Shown piece by piece: positions 6,209-12,018 of a DNA stretch of 33,635 nt (positions are counted from its first letter, which is position 1; every line of letters begins with the position of its first letter). Both the position numbers and the translations under genes were made by a program. Where the stretch lies: the IMG/VR virus record IMGVR_UViG_3300027791_000074, positions 1 to 33,635 of that record; one strand, 5' to 3'. The DNA is from a virus. Under the pieces are notes generated by a model. That model worked only from the letters and a program-made list of their open reading frames with translations, had not been told where the DNA came from and searched no databases.

Positions 6209-6277
6209 GGGGGTGTAAGGGTTTCGACTCAAGCTATTAGTTTGAACACGGTGGTTCAACTCCACCCACCTCCACCA
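6209..6277 (+). ncRNA. Minimal tmRNA-like RNA (tRNA-like domain only)
   Basis: A 69-nt element with both ends of a tmRNA and no tag-coding middle. The acceptor stem GGGGGTG/CACCTCC has the G3-U70 pair of alanine tRNAs and tmRNAs. Discriminator A and an encoded CCA follow. The T arm is perfect (GGTGG/CCACC with loop TTCAACT). The D region is GGGTTTCGAC, the tmRNA signature instead of a D arm. In place of the mRNA-like domain and pseudoknots there is one short arm, TCAAG/TTTGA with loop CTATTAG. Read as a tRNA it would be a D-armless tRNA with anticodon AUU. Normal tmRNAs are about 350 nt. A charged, SmpB-binding decoy is a hypothesis. Confidence 0.72.
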
Positions 6278-6308
6278 TAAATTTTATTCTTTTTTTTGAA
6301 AAAAAGTA

Positions 6309-6336
6309 TTGACTTCGCTAAACGACCACTCATAAT
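6309..6336 (+). promoter_or_regulatory. Promoter close to the ATG at 6345
   Basis: TTGACT (6309-6314), a 16-bp spacer and CATAAT (6331-6336), then 8 nt to the ATG at 6345. Confidence 0.7.
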
Positions 6337-6344
6337 GCAGGACA

Positions 6345-6686
6345 ATGAAAACAATACAACTATCACTACACCGCTCCGAAGACGAACCTTTTATCCAGAA
6401 ATGGGAGGTCGCCCGCAAATGCGTTTTCTCTGCTCGACTTAATGCAGAACATATCGACTATCCAAATGCTCCCGCCAAGTTAGCTGAGCTTTTGTTTCAC
6501 GTTACAAATGCGCCAATTGAAATGTTGGATAAGGTGCATGAAAAAATCCTTTTGGCTCTCTGGGAGAACTGTTCTGACAAAAAAACCTTTCACTCAACTA
6601 GCGTGGGCGACGTGATAAAAGTAATTGACAACGACGGAGAAAAGACTACTCTAATGTGTAAATCAGCTGGATGGGAGGAACTATAA
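6345..6686 (+). CDS. Small phage protein with a TSVGDVI motif
   Basis: 113 residues. The C-terminal part FHSTSVGDVIKVIDNDGEK then CKSAGWEEL is a small beta motif widespread in phage proteins and resembling YodL-like sequences. The N-terminus is charged, with a PNAPAKLAELLFHVTNAP helix-rich middle. Function unknown. The gene ends in WEEL, whose codons include GGGAGGA (6673-6679), serving as a Shine-Dalgarno site 6 nt before the next ATG. Confidence 0.7.
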   Translation: MKTIQLSLHRSEDEPFIQKWEVARKCVFSARLNAEHIDYPNAPAKLAELLFHVTNAPIEMLDKVHEKILLALWENCSDKKTFHSTSVGDVIKVIDNDGEKTTLMCKSAGWEEL

Positions 6687-6859
6687 TGACAATCGAAAAA
6701 ATAAATTCATATTGCTACGAACACTACGAAGAAGGTGGCGACATTGTTGTTGAGGCAATGGACGACGAAGAAAAGCTTGGTAGGTTTAAAACCTTGGAGT
6801 CTCTTAAAGAATACATTCAGGTTCAACACGAGCATAGGCTAGAGATTCAATCGTGCTAA
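6686..6859 (+). CDS. Small acidic hypothetical protein
   Basis: 57 residues, not recognised. Acidic N-terminus (YEEGGDIVVEAMDDEEKLG) and a helical, charged C-terminus. Its ATG overlaps the preceding stop as TAATG and is preceded by GGAGGA (6674-6679) at a 6-nt spacing. This is one of the few clear Shine-Dalgarno sites in the window. An in-frame start at 6671 would place the site inside the gene and is less likely. Confidence 0.7.
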   Translation: MTIEKINSYCYEHYEEGGDIVVEAMDDEEKLGRFKTLESLKEYIQVQHEHRLEIQSC

Positions 6860-6865
6860 AAAACC

Positions 6866-6893
6866 TTGACATCTACTTATCGAACACTATAAA
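6866..6893 (+). promoter_or_regulatory. Promoter fused to the ATG at 6901
   Basis: TTGACA (6866-6871), a 16-bp spacer and TATAAA (6888-6893), then 7 nt to the ATG at 6901. The in-frame ATG at 6853 is upstream of the -35 box and is not the start. Confidence 0.7.
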
Positions 6894-6900
6894 CATACTC

Positions 6901-7050
6901 ATGAATACAGAAACAATACCTAGTGACGAACTATACGATCATTCGATCAGTCTAGTAGATAGCTTTAACAAACAAATTAAAGAAGCCTATGAATACGAAA
7001 ACGAATCATACGAAAATCAAATTATATCGTATCGAATGGAAATGGTGTGA
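6901..7050 (+). CDS. Small hypothetical protein overlapping the next gene
   Basis: 49 residues from the ATG abutting the promoter, not recognised. Acidic, with EAYEYENESYENQI near the end. Its last 62 nt overlap the next gene in another frame. Starting from the promoter-linked ATG, translation would reach the internal ATG at 6989 while still in this frame, so the short protein may mainly serve to couple translation of the next one. Confidence 0.5.
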   Translation: MNTETIPSDELYDHSISLVDSFNKQIKEAYEYENESYENQIISYRMEMV

Positions 7051-7285
7051 CGACTCTGATGATTCATCACCTCCAACCCTAGTAGCAGTCGGGGCTAATC
7101 CCTATGAAGTTTGGGGCGATGAATACGAATGGTCAGACAACCAATTTGGGTTTGATAACGACATACATTACTGGTTTGAGGATATGGACGAACTAAAGTC
7201 TTATTGCGTAAATGACGGTAAGGGCGAGTGGTATATTGAATCATACGAGTTTCACCAGGACAATGATCTAAAAGAAATTAATTAA
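6989..7285 (+). CDS. Acidic phage protein
   Basis: 98 residues. LYRIEWKWCDDSDDSSPP near residue 12, then VAVGANPYEVWGDEYEWSDNQFGFDNDIHYWFEDMDEL: very acidic and aromatic. It resembles small phage proteins with a YRIEWxWCDDSDD opening, function unknown. The start at 6989 lies inside the upstream gene and has no Shine-Dalgarno motif. Translation may depend on reading through from the leaderless upstream frame. The homologous part begins about ten codons in. Confidence 0.65.
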   Translation: MNTKTNHTKIKLYRIEWKWCDDSDDSSPPTLVAVGANPYEVWGDEYEWSDNQFGFDNDIHYWFEDMDELKSYCVNDGKGEWYIESYEFHQDNDLKEIN

Positions 7286-7289
7286 TATT

Positions 7290-7460
7290 ATGAGTGAAGC
7301 ACAAAAAATTAAATTAGCCTTGCAATGGATGGAGGACGAAGGTATACCTGCCCACGAAGATGACGGAAGTATTTACATTACTACTGGCATAGATAGTTAC
7401 GATCTACAAATTTCAACTGCAGAAATTAATTACAGGGCAGACTTACAACTACAAGTATAA
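7290..7460 (+). CDS. Small hypothetical protein
   Basis: 56 residues, below the usual ORF cut-off, not recognised. Begins MSEAQKIKLALQWMEDEG and continues with a beta-rich acidic part. The ATG has the TAATATTATG context that replaces a Shine-Dalgarno site in many genes of this cassette and lies 4 nt after the preceding stop. Part of the operon from the promoter at 6866. Confidence 0.6.
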   Translation: MSEAQKIKLALQWMEDEGIPAHEDDGSIYITTGIDSYDLQISTAEINYRADLQLQV

Positions 7461-7463
7461 ATT

Positions 7464-7745
7464 ATGAGCGCAAAAAATAGTCACTTAACAATTAGGGAAG
7501 AAGTAATTGAGCAAGGTCTTGCCGTTCCCGTATCTCTACTATCTTTAGATGGAGATGATCCTCTTTACATCCAAGATACGCCATACTTAAATATTGATTG
7601 CGAGTATTGCTCTGATCATTGTTTAGATGATAGTGGCTCGAACTTATTAGTTAAAATTACTGACCCTACTCAATTTGATGGGGAAGGAAAACCTTTGAAA
7701 AATAGGCTTGCATTTGCTATTAATGCAGATTACCATTGGAACTAA
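7464..7745 (+). CDS. Hypothetical protein with clustered cysteines
   Basis: 93 residues, not recognised. C48-x2-C51-x4-C56 style clustering (DCEYCSDHCLDD) could bind a metal, though a fourth ligand is not obvious beyond the nearby His. The protein is acidic and ends with LAFAINADYHWN. It starts 3 nt after the previous stop (AAATTATG) and its stop overlaps the next ATG (TAATG). Confidence 0.65.
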   Translation: MSAKNSHLTIREEVIEQGLAVPVSLLSLDGDDPLYIQDTPYLNIDCEYCSDHCLDDSGSNLLVKITDPTQFDGEGKPLKNRLAFAINADYHWN

Positions 7746-7963
7746 TGATAGACCTAACTAAAAACGAACCTAAAATATATCCTTTTAATGAGGGTGAAGA
7801 ATATTGGACTGTTTACAAGGGAAGACTCCACATCTCTGTTTGGGATGATGAATCAGAAGTCTTGCACGATGAAGATCCAGATAAGGAATATTATACATAC
7901 GAAGAAGCTGACGAAATGGCTAGATTAAACGGAATACCTCTTCGACCACATAGTTATGAATAA
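7745..7963 (+). CDS. Acidic hypothetical protein
   Basis: 72 residues, not recognised. MIDLTKNEPKIYPFNEGEEYW then beta-like HISVWDDESEVLHDEDPDKEYYTYEEADEMARLNG. The ATG overlaps the stop of the previous gene (TAATG). An in-frame TTG at 7736 is less likely. Co-transcribed with its neighbours. Confidence 0.7.
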   Translation: MIDLTKNEPKIYPFNEGEEYWTVYKGRLHISVWDDESEVLHDEDPDKEYYTYEEADEMARLNGIPLRPHSYE

Positions 7964-8105
7964 CCCAGGGCAAATCCAGGTTGAAGATATTTCTGATAAT
8001 ATTATTGACAAGCTAGATAAAAAAATGCATGAATTAAAGGGAATAGGTCTTTCCGATATTGATATTTATATTATAAAGTATGCAATATCACTCACCAAAA
8101 AATAA
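7956..8105 (+). CDS. Small hypothetical protein
   Basis: 49 residues, not recognised. It overlaps the previous gene by 8 nt in another frame. Composition is helical with alternating charged and hydrophobic residues (NIIDKLDKKMHELKGIGLSDIDIYIIKYAISLTKK), which could pack as an amphipathic helical hairpin. Kept because it fills the gap before the next gene in the compact style of this cassette. Confidence 0.5.
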   Translation: MNNPGQIQVEDISDNIIDKLDKKMHELKGIGLSDIDIYIIKYAISLTKK

Positions 8106-8121
8106 AACAAAATAAAACACC

Positions 8122-8325
8122 ATGAAATATAAATACGTTGTTACAGTAGGCGACCACCCTTACGAAGAATTCAAATACTTTATGAAGGAAGACCGGGCTC
8201 AGAAATATATGGAAAAGAAGTCCAGTGAGTATGTAAATACCGATGTGAATATGTTCAAGTGGGACAAGTCCGCCAATGATTGGGAGCAGGCTTCGTTATC
8301 AGCGACATTATCGTGGAGTAGTTAA
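8122..8325 (+). CDS. Small hypothetical protein
   Basis: 67 residues, not recognised. MKYKYVVTVGDHPYEEFKYFMKEDRAQKYMEKKSSEY.. suggests a beta strand followed by a charged helix, as in small ferredoxin-like or RHH-like phage proteins, but no family can be named. It is the last gene of the operon that begins at 6866. The A-rich leader contains no Shine-Dalgarno motif. Confidence 0.65.
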   Translation: MKYKYVVTVGDHPYEEFKYFMKEDRAQKYMEKKSSEYVNTDVNMFKWDKSANDWEQASLSATLSWSS

Positions 8326-8351
8326 TTAAAATTTATTTGCGAAAAAAAGTC

Positions 8352-8379
8352 TTGACTTAGACTTTGCCTCAACTATGAT
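8352..8379 (+). promoter_or_regulatory. Promoter fused to the ATG at 8386
   Basis: TTGACT (8352-8357), a 16-bp spacer and TATGAT (8374-8379), then 6 nt to the ATG at 8386. Confidence 0.75.
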
Positions 8380-8385
8380 GGCGTC

Positions 8386-8907
8386 ATGAAAATTGCACTT
8401 AAAAAGATACAACACTCTGAGTTTCAATCACAAGAAACTAACTGTTTCAAGGCTGACCTATACGTTGATGGAAAGCCTTTTGCCATTGTAAGTAACGATG
8501 GTATCGGTGGATGCGATATGCATTACAAGCACCCTAAGAACCTTCAAACTATTAAAGAGTATCACGAGGAATTAGATCGCGTTTTCAAGTGGCATAAAGA
8601 TAATACTACCTATGAAACTGAATTCGACGATAGGGGATATAGCGAAGGCAGTCTAGATATGACAGTTGGCGATTTGCTGACAGACTATCTAATTACCAAA
8701 GATGTTAAAAGTTTAATGTCTCGATCTATGATTGTATTTGAACAGGGTCAAGAAGGCTATTACAAGTTTGGCAAAAAGAAATATGGAATAGTTCAAGAAA
8801 CTATGGATGCTTTCAAGGCTAAACTTAATAAATGGTATGGAGACAAGTGGGTATGCATAAATGATATGCCTATTACCGAAGCAGTTGCTTACTATAAAAG
8901 TAATTAA
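8386..8907 (+). CDS. Conserved phage protein (SQETxCFxAxLYVDGKPFA family)
   Basis: 173 residues. KKIQHSEFQSQETNCFKADL followed by YVDGKPFAIVSNDGIGGCD near residues 24-44 matches a phage protein family usually annotated hypothetical, in which a Gly-Gly-Cys-Asp turn is followed by a His-containing HYKHPK segment. A helical middle and a C-terminal VAYYKSN follow. Enzymatic function is not evident. The start abuts the promoter, so a leaderless mRNA is predicted. Confidence 0.8.
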   Translation: MKIALKKIQHSEFQSQETNCFKADLYVDGKPFAIVSNDGIGGCDMHYKHPKNLQTIKEYHEELDRVFKWHKDNTTYETEFDDRGYSEGSLDMTVGDLLTDYLITKDVKSLMSRSMIVFEQGQEGYYKFGKKKYGIVQETMDAFKAKLNKWYGDKWVCINDMPITEAVAYYKSN

Positions 8908-8911
8908 TATT

Positions 8912-9088
8912 ATGCAAATAACACAATCACAAGTCGAATACTGGTTAGGAACTAATAAGCCATTAGACGAAGCAATCGATACACTGGTCGATATTGCGAA
9001 TGGCAAATATGATCCCGAAATATTTAAGGAGGAAGTGTTTTGTCAAAACATATATCCTACTCTTCGTAAGATTGATTCTCCAAGTTAA
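8912..9088 (+). CDS. Small hypothetical protein
   Basis: 58 residues from the ATG in a TAATATTATG context, 4 nt after the previous stop. MQITQSQVEYWLGTNKPLDEAIDTLVDIANGKY looks helical. An in-frame ATG at 8861 would overlap the conserved upstream gene by 47 nt and is rejected. Short C-terminal part with one Cys. Not recognised. Confidence 0.65.
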   Translation: MQITQSQVEYWLGTNKPLDEAIDTLVDIANGKYDPEIFKEEVFCQNIYPTLRKIDSPS

Positions 9089-9120
9089 TGTTATAAGTTA
9101 AAAAAAGATGCATTTAGGGC

Positions 9121-9148
9121 TTGCTTTTATGATTTTCTCTGATACGAT
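9121..9148 (+). promoter_or_regulatory. Promoter fused to the ATG at 9155
   Basis: TTGCTT (9121-9126, imperfect -35), a 16-bp spacer and TACGAT (9143-9148), then 6 nt to the ATG at 9155. Confidence 0.6.
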
Positions 9149-9154
9149 GCCTGT

Positions 9155-9391
9155 ATGACCACAACACAAATCAAATCTGGCACAGAAGCCATTCTCGACC
9201 TTTCCACTCCTGTCTTCGTCGCTGACGTCAAAGATGGTCTAGCTTGGGTCTTAGATGACGACGGTGGAGAACAGTGGGTTGGCTTCAATCGCCTCGACGC
9301 TGTTGCTCCGATTCCTGTTCCTACTCAAAAGGAAATCGATGACGACCTTTGGGACACGATGGAACGCGAAGAAAGAATGTCAGATTTCTGA
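9155..9391 (+). CDS. Small acidic hypothetical protein
   Basis: 78 residues. A short beta-rich domain (AILDLSTPVFVADVKDGLAWVLDDDGGEQWVGFNRLDAV) resembling a small SH3-like barrel, then an acidic tail. The 54-residue protein at 11657 has the same layout (VEVLGIDGTNAIVIDEDGQDSEVCVDRLDNI), so the two look like distant paralogues, each expressed alone from a fused promoter. Function unknown. Confidence 0.7.
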   Translation: MTTTQIKSGTEAILDLSTPVFVADVKDGLAWVLDDDGGEQWVGFNRLDAVAPIPVPTQKEIDDDLWDTMEREERMSDF

Positions 9392-9409
9392 TCTTTTTTC
9401 TTAAAAGTC

Positions 9410-9437
9410 TTGATAGTCTTATAAAATTAACCACACT
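9410..9437 (+). promoter_or_regulatory. Promoter fused to the ATG at 9445
   Basis: TTGATA (9410-9415), a 16-bp spacer and CACACT (9432-9437), then 7 nt to the ATG at 9445. The sequence between (ACTAACC) resembles the one at 12043 (ACAACC). Confidence 0.55.
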
Positions 9438-9444
9438 ACTAACC

Positions 9445-9639
9445 ATGCCAACATACAACATATCAAGAGAAGTTACTCATATAGAATACTTTGATGACGT
9501 TCACGCGGAATCACCCGAAGAAGCCAAACTACTTATAAAGGAAGGTTACTATCTTGACCACGAAGAAGTGATTAATGAAAAAGAACCTGAAATTCTTTCG
9601 TGGGCGGAAGTTATAGAACATCCAAACTCTTCAGGGTAA
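9445..9639 (+). CDS. Small acidic phage protein
   Basis: 64 residues: MPTYNISREVTHIEYFDDVHAESPEEAKLLIKEG, then an acidic C-terminal half with ILSWAEVIEHP. The pattern of a beta strand, V-x-A-x-S-x-E-E-A-x-x-L-I/A helix is common to small phage proteins of the DpdA-neighbour or DUF-type kind, with no assigned function. The in-frame ATG at 9349 lies inside the upstream gene and is not used. Confidence 0.7.
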   Translation: MPTYNISREVTHIEYFDDVHAESPEEAKLLIKEGYYLDHEEVINEKEPEILSWAEVIEHPNSSG

Positions 9640-9657
9640 AAAAATAAATTAAAATAG

Positions 9658-9685
9658 TTGAAATAAAACTATTTTATATCATATA
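9658..9685 (+). promoter_or_regulatory. Probable promoter fused to the ATG at 9692
   Basis: TTGAAA (9658-9663), a 16-bp spacer and CATATA (9680-9685), then 6 nt to the ATG at 9692. The region is so AT-rich that other -10 choices are possible (TATAAT at 9684). Confidence 0.45.
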
Positions 9686-9691
9686 TAATAT

Positions 9692-9880
9692 ATGAGCACA
9701 GAGTCAATATTAATTTTTACAATAGTTGCTTCAGGATTTATAGGGTTTCCATTATTTTGTTTTATTTTTTATATATGGTATGAGTATAAAGAAGACTACA
9801 TAGCCAGGGCTTGCAGAAGGGCTGATAAAAGATATTACAAGTGGGAACAGGATAAAAAGAAAAAGACAGATAAGTCTTGA
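9692..9880 (+). CDS. Small single-pass membrane protein
   Basis: 62 residues: one transmembrane helix (about residues 5-29, IFTIVASGFIGFPLFCFIFYIW) and a strongly charged, Lys-rich cytoplasmic tail ending DKKKKTDKS. Orientation N-out, C-in by the positive-inside rule. No family recognised. The stop TGA (9878-9880) is inside the next promoter's TTGACA. Confidence 0.65.
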   Translation: MSTESILIFTIVASGFIGFPLFCFIFYIWYEYKEDYIARACRRADKRYYKWEQDKKKKTDKS

Positions 9881-9904
9881 CATTATACTTTCTATCAGTA
9901 GAGT
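9877..9904 (+). promoter_or_regulatory. Promoter whose -35 contains the upstream stop codon
   Basis: TTGACA (9877-9882), a 16-bp spacer and TAGAGT (9899-9904), then 7 nt to the ATG at 9912. A leaderless transcript is predicted. Confidence 0.75.
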
Positions 9905-9911
9905 CGTAAAC

Positions 9912-10166
9912 ATGACTACTACTAAAATCACATTTGACAACTTCGAGCCTAGCAAACTAACACCTGCAGACCAAGTCCCTTGGCCTCACCCAGACTGCGC
10001 GGACTTAAACGACTGGATGTTCGAGAACGCAACAGAGGTGTTCGAAGCAGTTCGTTACCTCTCTATAAGCCAATACGATCTTGCCTTGTCACTTTGGCAT
10101 CACGCTGGTCGTCCTATTGAAGGCTTTGAGTCTGCACTTTGGACAAAAGAAGAGGCACTCGGTTAA
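9912..10166 (+). CDS. Hypothetical protein
   Basis: 84 residues, not recognised. An N-terminal loop with TPADQVPWPHPDCADLNDWMFENATEVFEAVRYLS, then a helical C-terminus with SLWHHAGRPIEGF. No metal site is clear, although two His and one Cys are present. Monocistronic, between two fused promoters. Confidence 0.7.
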   Translation: MTTTKITFDNFEPSKLTPADQVPWPHPDCADLNDWMFENATEVFEAVRYLSISQYDLALSLWHHAGRPIEGFESALWTKEEALG

Positions 10167-10173
10167 AAAAGTC

Positions 10174-10201
10174 TTGACATTGGTTTTTCAATCCACAGAA
10201 T
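10174..10201 (+). promoter_or_regulatory. Promoter close to the ATG at 10211
   Basis: TTGACA (10174-10179), a 16-bp spacer and CAGAAT (10196-10201), then 9 nt to the ATG at 10211. It leads a run of eight small genes up to 11642. Confidence 0.7.
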
Positions 10202-10210
10202 AGATAAGCA

Positions 10211-10432
10211 ATGAAAGAATTAAAACATTATTTTGCCAGTGTGCTTATCCGCACGGGGGAACACGAAACTTATAGCGACTACTGCTTTTCTGCACCTAAC
10301 ATAGAATCTGCAAAAAAAGAAGTAAACGAAGGTTACGACATAGGCGGAGACGACTGTGAGAGAGTTGCTGAACTTTATAGGCTTGACGAAGTTTCCGAAG
10401 CAGAATACAATGTCCTTAGAAAGTATATATAA
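10211..10432 (+). CDS. Small conserved phage protein
   Basis: 73 residues. YFASVLIRTGEHETYSDYCFSA then an acidic helix and ELYRLDEVSEAEYNVLRKYI. The pattern (beta strand with RTG, later EV-S/T-x-E-x-x-V-L) is familiar from many phage small proteins of unknown function. First gene of an eight-gene operon of very small proteins. Confidence 0.75.
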   Translation: MKELKHYFASVLIRTGEHETYSDYCFSAPNIESAKKEVNEGYDIGGDDCERVAELYRLDEVSEAEYNVLRKYI

Positions 10433-10433
10433 A

Positions 10434-10604
10434 ATGGATGAACAACTAGAAGAACTTTGGGAGCGTGAATTAACGCAAGACGACGTGATTGGAATTTTCG
10501 AAAACCACTCACAGACGGCTAAAGAAATAGCTTTATTTTTTAAACACTTGGGATACAGAGACATGTATATCGGATCAGAAGTATTCATTTGGTTAGGATA
10601 TTAA
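10434..10604 (+). CDS. Small acidic hypothetical protein
   Basis: 56 residues from the ATG 1 nt after the previous stop. The in-frame ATG at 10356 lies inside the upstream gene and is rejected. Helical: MDEQLEELWERELTQDDVIGIFENHSQTAKEIALFFKHLGY. Not recognised. Confidence 0.6.
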   Translation: MDEQLEELWERELTQDDVIGIFENHSQTAKEIALFFKHLGYRDMYIGSEVFIWLGY

Positions 10605-10606
10605 TT

Positions 10607-10750
10607 ATGGGAAAAGTAGCAACAGCAATTATTCAGATACTTTGGATTCCAATTGGCTTGACAGGGGCGATATTTGGTTTAGTATCAGACTACATAGAAG
10701 CATCGCATCTAAAAATTTGCGATTTCGTAGAAGTGGTAAAAAAAATATAA
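10607..10750 (+). CDS. Small membrane protein
   Basis: 47 residues with one hydrophobic segment (about 5-28, ATAIIQILWIPIGLTGAIFGLV) that can span a membrane, then a polar tail with one Cys. The start is 2 nt after the previous stop in a TTAATTATG context. Function unknown. Confidence 0.55.
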   Translation: MGKVATAIIQILWIPIGLTGAIFGLVSDYIEASHLKICDFVEVVKKI

Positions 10751-10754
10751 AGTA

Positions 10755-10919
10755 ATGAGAGATTCAGCTATAAACAGGCTACAGTCCGAAGTCAAGGACG
10801 GACGCATGGTTGAAGACGAAGCATTGGATTTTCTTTCTCTTTTCGATGAGGAGGCGGAGGAACATTCCGATGAATATGCTTATGATAATTTAATTCAATC
10901 ATTGGAGGATATAAAATAA
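10755..10919 (+). CDS. Small acidic hypothetical protein
   Basis: 54 residues, about a third acidic, helical throughout (SEVKDGRMVEDEALDFLSLFDEEAEEHSDEYAYDNLIQSLEDIK). Four nt after the previous stop. Its strong negative charge would suit a DNA mimic or a protein inhibitor, but nothing specific is visible. Confidence 0.55.
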   Translation: MRDSAINRLQSEVKDGRMVEDEALDFLSLFDEEAEEHSDEYAYDNLIQSLEDIK

Positions 10920-10925
10920 TATATT

Positions 10926-11093
10926 ATGACAATAGAAGAAAAACTAGCAGATTGTTTGTTCGACGCAATCGATGCACGTAAAGCACTTAGCGATACCGCT
11001 TTGAATCAACTTAAGGATGCAGAGGGAACTGAAACAACAGTCGGTGATTGTTTAGATAATATTATTGAAACACTGCGGGAGATAACATATTAA
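10926..11093 (+). CDS. Small acidic hypothetical protein
   Basis: 55 residues, not recognised. MTIEEKLADCLFDAIDARKALSDTALNQLKDAEGTETTVGDCLDNIIETLREI: two probable helices with two Cys residues. The start context ATAATATATTATG is the usual operon-internal one. The stop TAA is separated by one nt from the next ATG (TAATATG). Confidence 0.55.
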   Translation: MTIEEKLADCLFDAIDARKALSDTALNQLKDAEGTETTVGDCLDNIIETLREITY

Positions 11094-11094
11094 T

Positions 11095-11322
11095 ATGACA
11101 ATAGACATACCAGTTGAAGTATATGATACAGACTATGTATTATTTGACGAACAGACACAGAGACCTCTTGGAAATTTAGATATAATTTATTCTTACGAAT
11201 CAGTTATTGAGTTGGTTAACGATGGATTTGCTCTTGGCGAAAACGAAGTCTTTGTCAAAATGATAGACCTTCCAAAAGAATTGCTCCAGGAATATGCAAC
11301 TCAAATAATAAAAAATAAATAA
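11095..11322 (+). CDS. Small hypothetical protein
   Basis: 75 residues, not recognised. Beta-rich first half (IDIPVEVYDTDYVLFDEQTQRPLGNLDIIYSYESVIELV) and a helical, basic C-terminus. One nt after the upstream stop, so probably coupled. No motifs of known function. Confidence 0.6.
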   Translation: MTIDIPVEVYDTDYVLFDEQTQRPLGNLDIIYSYESVIELVNDGFALGENEVFVKMIDLPKELLQEYATQIIKNK

Positions 11323-11331
11323 AATAATATT

Positions 11332-11496
11332 ATGGAATATGTCGTAGACGTAGGCAGTTTTAATATTGACGAAATAACATATAATAAAATCCAGTCAATG
11401 GACTTCCAGGACCAGAGAAAATGGTTATCTAAAAAAGTAATTGATGGTTATTGTGACATTGATCGGATTATTGAAGATATTAAAGATTTAAAATAA
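11332..11496 (+). CDS. Small hypothetical protein
   Basis: 54 residues, not recognised. Starts in an AATAATATTATG context and ends with the acidic/basic mixed helix DIDRIIEDIKDLK. A WLSKKVIDGYCDID segment contains the only Cys. Supported by operon position and start context only. Confidence 0.5.
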   Translation: MEYVVDVGSFNIDEITYNKIQSMDFQDQRKWLSKKVIDGYCDIDRIIEDIKDLK

Positions 11497-11504
11497 TATT
11501 ATAC

Positions 11505-11642
11505 ATGAATAACTATAAAAAGCTAGAATGGATACATTTCGCGATTCAAGAAGCAATGAATGGCAATGTTGAGGAATTAAACCAAGCGATTAAATTTGTT
11601 GAAGATTTAAGAGAAAATTACTTGACACCCGCAGAAAAGTAA
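11505..11642 (+). CDS. Small helical protein overlapping a promoter
   Basis: 45 residues: MNNYKKLEWIHFAIQEAMNGNVEELNQAIKFVEDLRENYLTPAEK, a predicted helical hairpin. Its last seven codons contain the -35 TTGACA of the next promoter, read as Leu-Thr. Not recognised. Confidence 0.5.
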   Translation: MNNYKKLEWIHFAIQEAMNGNVEELNQAIKFVEDLRENYLTPAEK

Positions 11643-11649
11643 TCATACT
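11622..11649 (+). promoter_or_regulatory. Promoter fused to the ATG at 11657
   Basis: TTGACA (11622-11627), a 16-bp spacer and CATACT (11644-11649), then 7 nt to the ATG at 11657. The -35 lies inside the preceding ORF. Confidence 0.75.
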
Positions 11650-11656
11650 GTAGGGC

Positions 11657-11821
11657 ATGATTACAGCCACACTAGATAAAAACACATGGGTCGAAGTCTT
11701 AGGCATCGACGGGACTAATGCAATAGTAATTGATGAAGACGGACAAGACTCAGAAGTTTGTGTTGACCGCCTAGACAACATCGAGCATCAAGATTTAGAT
11801 CTAACTCCATTGGAGTGGTAA
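11657..11821 (+). CDS. Small acidic protein, paralogue-like to the 9155 gene
   Basis: 54 residues, below the usual ORF cut-off. MITATLDKNTWVEVLGIDGTNAIVIDEDGQDSEVCVDRLDNIEHQ: strand-rich and acidic, with the same order of motifs (W/V-x-V, D-G, V-D/DDDG, RLD) as the 78-residue protein at 9155. Both have their own fused promoter. Function unknown. Confidence 0.65.
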   Translation: MITATLDKNTWVEVLGIDGTNAIVIDEDGQDSEVCVDRLDNIEHQDLDLTPLEW

Positions 11822-11827
11822 AAAAGC

Positions 11828-11855
11828 TTGACAGCCACATAAAAAAAACTATAGT
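11828..11855 (+). promoter_or_regulatory. Promoter fused to the ATG at 11863
   Basis: TTGACA (11828-11833), a 16-bp spacer and TATAGT (11850-11855), then 7 nt to the ATG at 11863. One of the best matches to consensus. Confidence 0.8.
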
Positions 11856-11862
11856 ATTAATC

Positions 11863-12018
11863 ATGAACATAGAAGAGTTTACAAACTTAGAAGATAGCGG
11901 TTGGGGCGATGAGGAAATCATCAAAGAGATCGAGATACGTTGCGGGCTGAACAACTCAGATGCTTCTCGATTATATCTTAAATTAAAATATCAGAGATAT
12001 ATAAACGAAAAGGCTTGA
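11863..12018 (+). CDS. Small hypothetical protein
   Basis: 51 residues from the promoter-abutting ATG. The in-frame ATG at 11815 is upstream of the -35 box. GWGDEEIIKEIEIRCGLNNSDASRLYLKLKYQRYIN has the length and spacing of a small three-helix or helix-turn-helix unit, but this is weak. The stop TGA (12016-12018) lies in the next TTGACA. Confidence 0.65.
   Translation: MNIEEFTNLEDSGWGDEEIIKEIEIRCGLNNSDASRLYLKLKYQRYINEKA

Noticed and set aside
6209-6277. Attachment-site remnant of a host tmRNA gene
   Set aside because: Integrating phages carry only the 3' end of a tmRNA gene. Here both 5' and 3' ends are present and pair, and no integrase is seen.
9121-9445. Frameshift joining the 9155 and 9445 genes because of overlapping frames
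   Set aside because: Each gene has its own promoter fused to its own ATG. The overlap arises only if the upstream ATG at 9349 is used.
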